From the NCBI GenBank assembly GCA_011605715.1, contig JAAOZO010000079.1:1-11367 (forward strand): DNA of 11,367 bases, written 5' to 3'. The first letter of the stretch is position 1, and each line of letters opens with the position of its first letter. Shown here piece by piece: positions 6,395-11,367 of this stretch. The notes below the pieces were generated by a model. That model ran no database searches and was not told the origin of the DNA. It was given only the letters and a program-made list of their open reading frames with translations. The translations under genes were made by a program, and so were the position numbers. Source of the DNA: Nitrososphaerota archaeon. Its GTDB lineage: Archaea; Thermoproteota; EX4484-205; JAAOZO01.

Positions 6395-9052
6395 ATGGAA
6401 AACGAGAAGGTAAGAGGGTATGTAGTATCGCATACGCATTGGGATAGAGAGTGGTACCTTACGTTTCAAGAGTATAGAATGCGGTTGATAAAAGTTTTAG
6501 ACAGAGTGATAAAGTACCTAAAGGAGGAGCCTGAATTTAGACATTTCATGCTAGATGGACAAACTTCTGCCTTGGAAGACTACTTAGAAGTTAGAAGTAA
6601 CGCAAGAGAAGAGATAAGGGAATTAGTTGCAAGGGGTAAGCTGCTTATTGGTCCTTGGTTTACTCAACCAGATGAAGCACTCGCAAGCCCAGAGGCGTTA
6701 GTTAGAAACCTACTGATTGGACACAGAATAGCTGAGCAATTTGGACATGTAATGAAAGTGGGTTACTTACCAGATACTTTTGGGCATGTGGCACAAATAC
6801 CACAAATACTGAGAGGGTTCAACATAGATAACGTTGTATTCATGCGTGGGCTAGGAGATGAAGGAGAAAGGCTTGGCTTTGAGTTCATATGGAAAGCTCC
6901 GAGTGGTGACAAGGTAACCGCAATACACCTAATAAATGGTTACTGCAACGCTAACATGATAGGAGCTGAAATAGCCTCGTACTCCACACAAATATGGGAA
7001 GCTCCAGTTGGATGGAAGTCAGTATTTCTGGACTTATACTACTCTGAACCAGAAGTTGATACAAAGGAGGCAATAGAAAGATTAGAACAAATGGCTAAGG
7101 GAATTCTTCCTACAACTAAGTCAAGGATTCTTCTCTTGATGAACGGTTGCGACCACATGCCACCTCAAAGAGGAATAACTGAAGTAATAAGAGAAGCAAA
7201 CAATTCAGGAAAGTTTGAATTGAAACATGGAACTTTAGAAGAGTATATTAACGAAGTGGAGAAGTTCAAAGACAAAATGCTAGAATACGAAGGAGAACTG
7301 AGAGGCGCTAGGTTTCATCCTCTTTTAGTTTCCTCAATTTCAAGCAGAATGTACTTAAAGCAGATGAATTACCAAGCACAAGCAGTCTTAGAAAAGTATG
7401 CAGAACCACTTGCAACAATAGCAAAAATGTACGGCTTTGAGTATCCAACTATCCTTCTTCTAGAAGCATGGAAAGAAATTCTTAGAAACCATGCACATGA
7501 CAGCATCTATGGAACTGGAATAGATCCACTTCATAAAGAAAACGAGACTAGGTTCCTAAAGGCAATTGAAATAGGAACCAACGTAGCTTATGATTCGATT
7601 AGATTCTTATCTAACTTGCTAAACTTTGAGGAAGACAAATACGCAGTAACAAGTTTGTTTGTGTTCAACCCTCACCCGTACTACTTAACAGAAAAAGTGT
7701 CTATGTTTTTACCAATAGAGAAAGGAAGCTACAAATGCATAGATGAGAAAGGCAACGAAACTAAAGCAATAGCTGAAAACGAAGAAATCTACTGGATTGC
7801 AGGAAAAAAACTTGAATTTGTAGCGAAAGACTTACCTCCAATGGGCTTTAAGCTCTACAGAGTATACAATGCAACTTCTAAATTTGAGAAAAGCAGTAGT
7901 GAGCCGTTCGTTATAGAGAATGAATACTTTAGGGTTTTTGCTGACCCTAAGAGAGGAGGAGCGTTAAAGGTTGAAGATAAAGAAAATGGAAAAGTACTTG
8001 AAGGCTTAAACGTATTTGTAGACGATGGGGACGTTGGAGATGAGTATAACTATTCGCCTCCAAAAGAGCTTGACAAAGTAGTAACAAGCGAAGAGAGCGA
8101 AGCAAGTATAGAAGTTCTAAGGTCAGAAGTAAAACAATCTTTTCGGATTAAAACGGTTATGAAAATTCCAAAATGTGCCGAAGGTCAGAAGAGGTCTAAC
8201 GAACTAGTAGAAATTCCAGTCAACGTTTTAGTTGATTTGTTCAAAGGGAAGAGAAGAATAGACGTTAAGGTAAGCCTTGAAAATATAGCGGAAGACCATA
8301 GACTCAGAGTAAAGTTCAACTCTGGCTTAAAGACAGACTACTCCTACGCGGATAGCCAGTTTTATGTTCAGAAGAGGAGCATAAAGCCAACAAGCGAAGG
8401 AAAGAACTGGGTTGAGTCACCACCTACTACACATCCACAACTCTTTTGGGTCAACGTAAACGATGGAAGGTATGGCTTAACGGTAGCTTCAAAAGGCTTA
8501 CCTGAGTATGAAGTTAAAGAAGAAGGGGGAGCAACAATCTACGTTACTTTGTTTAGAGCAGTTGGGTGGCTTTCCAGAGGAGACCTAGCTACAAGAAAGG
8601 GCCATGCTGGACCTCAGATAGCAACGCCTGAAGCGCAATGCAAGCGAAAATTCACTTTTGAATACTCAATAATTCCACACAAGGGCAATTGGTTTGACTC
8701 GAGAGCTTACAAAGAGGCGTACAGCTTTGCCTATCCTCCACTTTGCATAGTTCCCGTAAAAGGAAATGTAGAAACAAAGCAAAGCATTCTATCATCTTAC
8801 CTGCAACTTGAACCAGACAACTTAGTGCTTACTGCTTTAAAGAAAGCTGAAGACAATGATTGGGTAGTTGCTAGGTTCTTCAATATCTCAAATGAAAATG
8901 CGGAGGCAAAAATTAGTACTGGGTTTAACTTTAGAGAAGCATGGAAAGCCAATTTAAACGAAGAACCGCTTGTTAAAGTAGCAAGCAACGGAAGAGAAGC
9001 GAAGATAAACGTAAAGCCATATGAAATAGTTACGATAGTCTTTAAGCTCTAG
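6395..9052 (+). CDS. GH38 alpha-mannosidase (MngB-like clade)
   Basis: GH38 enzymes are zinc-dependent retaining alpha-mannosidases. The 885-residue length and domain order fit: an N-terminal catalytic barrel, a helical middle domain, then beta domains. SHTHWDREWYLTF places zinc ligands at His15 and Asp17. GYLPDTFGHVAQ places the nucleophile/zinc ligand at Asp127. NHAHDSIYGTG at 365-375 supplies His368 and Asp369, equivalent to the His-Asp pair of Golgi mannosidase II. MNGCDHMPPQ (249-258) is another conserved active-site loop. The 'HTHWDREWY' form is typical of the bacterial/archaeal clade that includes mannosylglycerate hydrolase (MngB). Its substrate could be an alpha-mannoside released from archaeal N-glycans or a compatible solute such as mannosylglycerate. 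No signal peptide is seen, which suggests cytoplasmic degradation of imported or internal substrates. The stop lies 2 bp from the stop of the opposing radical SAM gene, so its transcript must end inside that gene. Confidence 0.95.
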   Translation: MENEKVRGYVVSHTHWDREWYLTFQEYRMRLIKVLDRVIKYLKEEPEFRHFMLDGQTSALEDYLEVRSNAREEIRELVARGKLLIGPWFTQPDEALASPEALVRNLLIGHRIAEQFGHVMKVGYLPDTFGHVAQIPQILRGFNIDNVVFMRGLGDEGERLGFEFIWKAPSGDKVTAIHLINGYCNANMIGAEIASYSTQIWEAPVGWKSVFLDLYYSEPEVDTKEAIERLEQMAKGILPTTKSRILLLMNGCDHMPPQRGITEVIREANNSGKFELKHGTLEEYINEVEKFKDKMLEYEGELRGARFHPLLVSSISSRMYLKQMNYQAQAVLEKYAEPLATIAKMYGFEYPTILLLEAWKEILRNHAHDSIYGTGIDPLHKENETRFLKAIEIGTNVAYDSIRFLSNLLNFEEDKYAVTSLFVFNPHPYYLTEKVSMFLPIEKGSYKCIDEKGNETKAIAENEEIYWIAGKKLEFVAKDLPPMGFKLYRVYNATSKFEKSSSEPFVIENEYFRVFADPKRGGALKVEDKENGKVLEGLNVFVDDGDVGDEYNYSPPKELDKVVTSEESEASIEVLRSEVKQSFRIKTVMKIPKCAEGQKRSNELVEIPVNVLVDLFKGKRRIDVKVSLENIAEDHRLRVKFNSGLKTDYSYADSQFYVQKRSIKPTSEGKNWVESPPTTHPQLFWVNVNDGRYGLTVASKGLPEYEVKEEGGATIYVTLFRAVGWLSRGDLATRKGHAGPQIATPEAQCKRKFTFEYSIIPHKGNWFDSRAYKEAYSFAYPPLCIVPVKGNVETKQSILSSYLQLEPDNLVLTALKKAEDNDWVVARFFNISNENAEAKISTGFNFREAWKANLNEEPLVKVASNGREAKINVKPYEIVTIVFKL

Positions 9053-9054
9053 CC

Positions 9055-9897
9055 TTAAAAAATCACATCAAACTCTATCTTATATTTTTCACTTAACTCT
9101 TTAGCCTTCTTTTTTATCTCTTTATAGTAAAGGCTATTACTTTCTAGGTTTTCTCTTACTTCTTCTAATTTTCCAACTTCACTTAGCGTTGGAAGCAAGC
9201 TTTGCCATACACCAGGTCTTAAGTTAAGCTTGTCAACATAAATATAATCGGAAAACTCACGAACTTGTTCAACCAACCACTCGAAGTCACTTACTCCTGG
9301 AATCAAAGGACCTAGGAAGGCATAGGTAGTAACTCCATTTTCTTTTAGCTTCCTTAATGATTCTATTCTTTGACTTGTACTTGAAGCTCCTGGTTCGAAG
9401 AGCTTTGCCATTTCATCGTTCATCGTAATTGTAAATCCAACCTTTATTCGACTACCGAAGCTTTTAATTATGTCCATATCTCTTAAAACTAGACTGGACT
9501 TCGTTTGAATCACAACACTGAATCTTTCTTCACTAAGGAGCTCTTGTAGTACTTTTCTTGTAATTTGATATTTTTCCTCTAGAGGTTGGTAAGCATCTGT
9601 CGTAGAGCTAAGTATTATTTCTCCAGGTTTCTTTAGCTTTTTTTCAGTTGAAAGCAACTTTGGTAAGTTAACTTTTGCATAAACGAACTTCCCCCATTCG
9701 TTCATCTTTCTTCCGTAGAACCTTGAAACAAACCTTGCATAGCAGTACTTGCATGCATGCTGACAGCCCGCGTAGGGATTTATGCAGTAGTCTGTAATAC
9801 CAGATTCACTTATTGCATTGTTCGTAGTTATTTCTTTCACTTCAAGGTTTTCCTTCTTATAGTTGTATAACACGCTTATGCCAATAGCCAAAAACAA
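9055..9897 (-). CDS. Radical SAM protein, SplB-like/COG1533 group
   Basis: This 280-residue protein carries the radical SAM cluster motif in NPYAGCQHACKYCYARF, with Cys45, Cys49 and Cys52 binding the 4Fe-4S cluster (CxxxCxxC). The 'NPY.GC.H.C.YCYAR' context is characteristic of COG1533, a group often labelled 'DNA repair photolyase' by distant similarity to spore photoproduct lyase but without an established reaction. Further family-like segments are LSSTTDAYQPLEEKY, VVIQTKSSLVLRDMDII and FLGPLIPGVSD. The start used is TTG at 9897. A TATA element (9921-9928) lies 27.5 bp upstream of it, which favours TTG over the in-frame GTG at residue 9. The C-terminus is Lys-rich. The gene diverges from a NurA nuclease gene and shares its promoter region, which hints at a link to DNA metabolism, but true lyase activity cannot be claimed. 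Confidence 0.9.
   Translation of the reverse strand: MFLAIGISVLYNYKKENLEVKEITTNNAISESGITDYCINPYAGCQHACKYCYARFVSRFYGRKMNEWGKFVYAKVNLPKLLSTEKKLKKPGEIILSSTTDAYQPLEEKYQITRKVLQELLSEERFSVVIQTKSSLVLRDMDIIKSFGSRIKVGFTITMNDEMAKLFEPGASSTSQRIESLRKLKENGVTTYAFLGPLIPGVSDFEWLVEQVREFSDYIYVDKLNLRPGVWQSLLPTLSEVGKLEEVRENLESNSLYYKEIKKKAKELSEKYKIEFDVIF
9080..9125 (+). terminator. T-rich tracts likely terminating the mannosidase transcript, inside the opposing gene
   Basis: Downstream of the mannosidase stop the plus strand has T5 (9085-9089) and a T-rich run around 9106-9124 containing T6. These are the complements of Lys-rich codons at the C-terminus of the radical SAM protein. They are the first oligo-T stretches a mannosidase transcript would meet. 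Confidence 0.35.
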
Positions 9898-9916
9898 ACT
9901 TAAAAAGGTTTCCTTA

Positions 9917-9930
9917 AAGATTTTTAAAGC
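9917..9930. promoter_or_regulatory. Shared TATA box between the radical SAM and NurA genes
   Basis: TTTTTAAA at 9921-9928 has its centre 26.5 bp from the NurA start (9951) and 27.5 bp from the TTG start of the radical SAM gene (9897). The intergenic gap is only 53 bp. On the plus strand the element is the same AAAGATTTTTAAAG found before the PHP gene. A weaker AT block at 9901-9906 could be a second, minus-strand TATA for the GTG start. Confidence 0.6.
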
Positions 9931-9950
9931 TTAATTTTGTTCATGAATCA

Positions 9951-11273
9951 ATGCCAAATTTTGTAGACTTGATGGAATCCTGCCTCAAAAACATGCATGC
10001 TCCAGAACAACTCTTGAACCATAGCAAAGAGGTAGCTGAACTTATAAGAGAAGAAGTGAACAAAAGGATAAAAAGCTTAGAAAACGTCAGTACTAACGAA
10101 AATAAGTCTAACATTGAATTTTTAGCTGTTGACAGCAGTCGTGCAATAAGAGAGTTAATGGATGGCAGTTCTTTGGGAATTTTTAGAGCAATTGGCTTAA
10201 CAAGCAACAAAAAGGAGTTTAGAGAGCTGGAAACTGAGTTCTTTTACCATTCGGGAAAAAGCAACCAGCTAAGATTCTACGAAAGTGCAAAGATGGAATA
10301 TCTTGAGGCTAAAGTTATTTTAAATTACTTAAGAGAAGAAAGTTCAAAGGAAAGAGTTGTACTTGTAGACGGTTCAATGTTTGGAAGAATTTCGCATATA
10401 CCAATAGAGCTACAGATATACGAAAGAGAGCTGTTCATGGTAGATTATATTAACACCTATAGAGAACTTTTTGAAGAAGCAAAAAAGAAAAACGTATTGC
10501 TTGTAGGCGTAAGCAAGGATTCGAGAGCATCTTTTTTAAAGCAAATAATACTTAAAGAGATGTTAAGAAAGCTAGTAACCGAAGAAGAAAACTTTGATGA
10601 GCGTCTTACAGAAAAGAGCCCTTCATATTTACAGAGCACCTTGGATAAGGTAAGGGATGAAAAAGTAAAGACTCAAGTGAAAATTATACTTAACCTTTAC
10701 TTTAGAAGTATTCCTGATGTTTACTTCTTAAATAAGTTTTCTGAACTACAAAAATACTTTACTTTACCGATAGAACTTTCCTATGATATGATTTCTTCAA
10801 GGAGTTTAATTCGTATACTGAAAAGCGAAATTTCAAACGAAGATTACATTAGAATGCACTTCAGTAAGATGGGCAGAAGCTTAAGTGAAGAAAAGAATTT
10901 GGACTTAAACTTAACTTTAAACAACGTTAAAAACTATCCAACAATAGTTTCATTTTACTTAGTGCCAACAAAAAATGATTCTCCAATTAGAGTAGATGTT
11001 CCATCTTACTGCTTTGGACTTAACCACAAGCTTGAAGATCTAGTAACCTCAGGATTTTTAAACGTAGACGAAGAGAAACTAAGTAACGTCATTTCAAGCC
11101 TTCTAGAGCAATATGCAGGTTACAAGAACTACAATGTTTTACTTAAAAGAGCAGATGAAAAAGTTAAGCTTTCAAACTATGTTGTGGACAGCGTTTATCT
11201 TCAAATCATCGAAAAAAAGCTTGGAATAATTTTGCTTCCGGGAAGGGATTACAGACGTGTTAGGCTTCTCTAA
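9951..11273 (+). CDS. nurA: NurA-domain 5'-3' nuclease
   Basis: NurA is a manganese-dependent 5'-3' nuclease that works with the HerA translocase in archaeal DNA end resection. The 440-residue protein shows the expected order: LAVDSSRAIRELMDG with metal-binding Asp61, a helix with Glu116/Glu119 (KMEYLEAK), VVLVDGSMFGR with Asp140, VLLVGVSKDSRA (185-193, the typical 'i.gvsK.s' strand), and near the C-terminus YCFGLNHKLEDL with His359, matching the conserved late His. The C-terminus ends in IILLPGRDYRRVRLL. Overall identity to well-known NurA proteins looks low, so the assignment rests on motif order. ATG 9951 is supported by a TATA box at -26.5. An earlier ATG at 9943 is out of frame and stops after six codons. 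A new gene starts 60 bp after the stop, where a herA partner would be expected. Confidence 0.85.
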   Translation: MPNFVDLMESCLKNMHAPEQLLNHSKEVAELIREEVNKRIKSLENVSTNENKSNIEFLAVDSSRAIRELMDGSSLGIFRAIGLTSNKKEFRELETEFFYHSGKSNQLRFYESAKMEYLEAKVILNYLREESSKERVVLVDGSMFGRISHIPIELQIYERELFMVDYINTYRELFEEAKKKNVLLVGVSKDSRASFLKQIILKEMLRKLVTEEENFDERLTEKSPSYLQSTLDKVRDEKVKTQVKIILNLYFRSIPDVYFLNKFSELQKYFTLPIELSYDMISSRSLIRILKSEISNEDYIRMHFSKMGRSLSEEKNLDLNLTLNNVKNYPTIVSFYLVPTKNDSPIRVDVPSYCFGLNHKLEDLVTSGFLNVDEEKLSNVISSLLEQYAGYKNYNVLLKRADEKVKLSNYVVDSVYLQIIEKKLGIILLPGRDYRRVRLL

Positions 11274-11302
11274 GAAGTTTAACTTACTTTGTTCAGAAAA
11301 AT

Positions 11303-11313
11303 AGATAAAAATT
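11303..11313 (+). promoter_or_regulatory. Possible TATA box of the last, truncated gene
   Basis: AGATAAAAATT has its centre about 26 bp before ATG 11334, a spacing that fits a leaderless transcript. The surrounding sequence is AT-rich throughout, so the exact element is uncertain. Confidence 0.4.
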
Positions 11314-11333
11314 TAAACTTTAAAATTGGTACT

Positions 11334-11367
11334 ATGAGCGATCTTGTACTAGGGAGGGATTATAAAC
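11334..11367 (+). CDS. Start of an unidentified gene, cut by the window end (possibly HerA-like)
   Basis: ATG at 11334 opens a frame of 11 codons (MSDLVLGRDYK) to the window edge. It begins 60 bp after the nurA stop, on the same strand, with its own AT-rich element at the right distance. A HerA-type ATPase is the commonest neighbour of nurA, and an N-terminal 'lG.dy..g' strand is compatible with HerA-like ATPases, but 11 residues cannot establish this. Confidence 0.4.
   Translation, partial: MSDLVLGRDYK

Noticed and set aside
9943..9963. ATG at 9943 as the NurA start
   Set aside because: It is out of frame and reaches a stop after six codons; ATG 9951 has better promoter spacing.
11234..11367. 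Similarity between the end of NurA (GRDYRRV) and the start of the next gene (GRDYK) as a duplication
   Set aside because: Only a handful of bases match and the surrounding sequence differs; chance is the simplest explanation.
1..11367. CRISPR arrays, insertion sequences, tRNA or rRNA genes
   Set aside because: I saw no regularly spaced repeats, transposase-like frames, terminal inverted repeats, or tRNA/rRNA signatures on either strand by eye.

Overview
The window looks like a piece of an AT-rich archaeal chromosome, probably from a thermophilic Thermoproteota/TACK-type lineage. The evidence is a form III (archaeal) RuBisCO, a NurA-type nuclease, frequent ATA, AGA and AGG codons, and a repeated pattern in which an AT-rich TATA-like element lies about 26-33 bp before the first codon with little or no leader. 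The lineage is inferred from gene content and promoter style; no rRNA gene is present to settle it.

Left part (1-4076). The window opens inside the 3' half of a PfkB-family sugar/nucleoside kinase. About 240 bp follow with no intact gene. Next is a divergent pair: an AEC-family permease (minus) and a form III RuBisCO large subunit with its catalytic residues intact (plus). Their 58-bp gap contains one AT box at usable distance from both starts. RuBisCO is followed after 10 bp by a NamZ/DUF1343 (GH171-type) protein, so the two are probably co-transcribed.

Middle part (4077-9052). Three separately promoted plus-strand genes follow: a six-helix membrane protein of unknown role, a CehA/McbA-type PHP metal-dependent phosphoesterase, and a large GH38 alpha-mannosidase. 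The 327-bp gap before the mannosidase contains a T-rich likely terminator. On the minus strand it also holds what looks like the frameshifted tail of a decayed gene.

Right part (9055-11367). A radical SAM protein of the SplB-like COG1533 group (minus) ends 2 bp from the mannosidase stop. It diverges from a NurA-type nuclease gene (plus), again with one TATA box nearly equidistant from both starts. The first 11 codons of another gene begin after NurA; HerA is the expected partner there but cannot be confirmed from so little.

How the genes may fit together. The kinase and RuBisCO families are both known from archaeal nucleoside/pentose-bisphosphate salvage, which delivers 3-phosphoglycerate to central carbon metabolism. 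The GH171-like protein, the PHP phosphoesterase and the GH38 enzyme all suggest turnover of glycans or sugar phosphates, and none has an obvious signal peptide. The most unusual arrangement is the RuBisCO-NamZ gene pair, in an organism expected to lack peptidoglycan. The radical SAM/NurA end is a separate module related to DNA processing.
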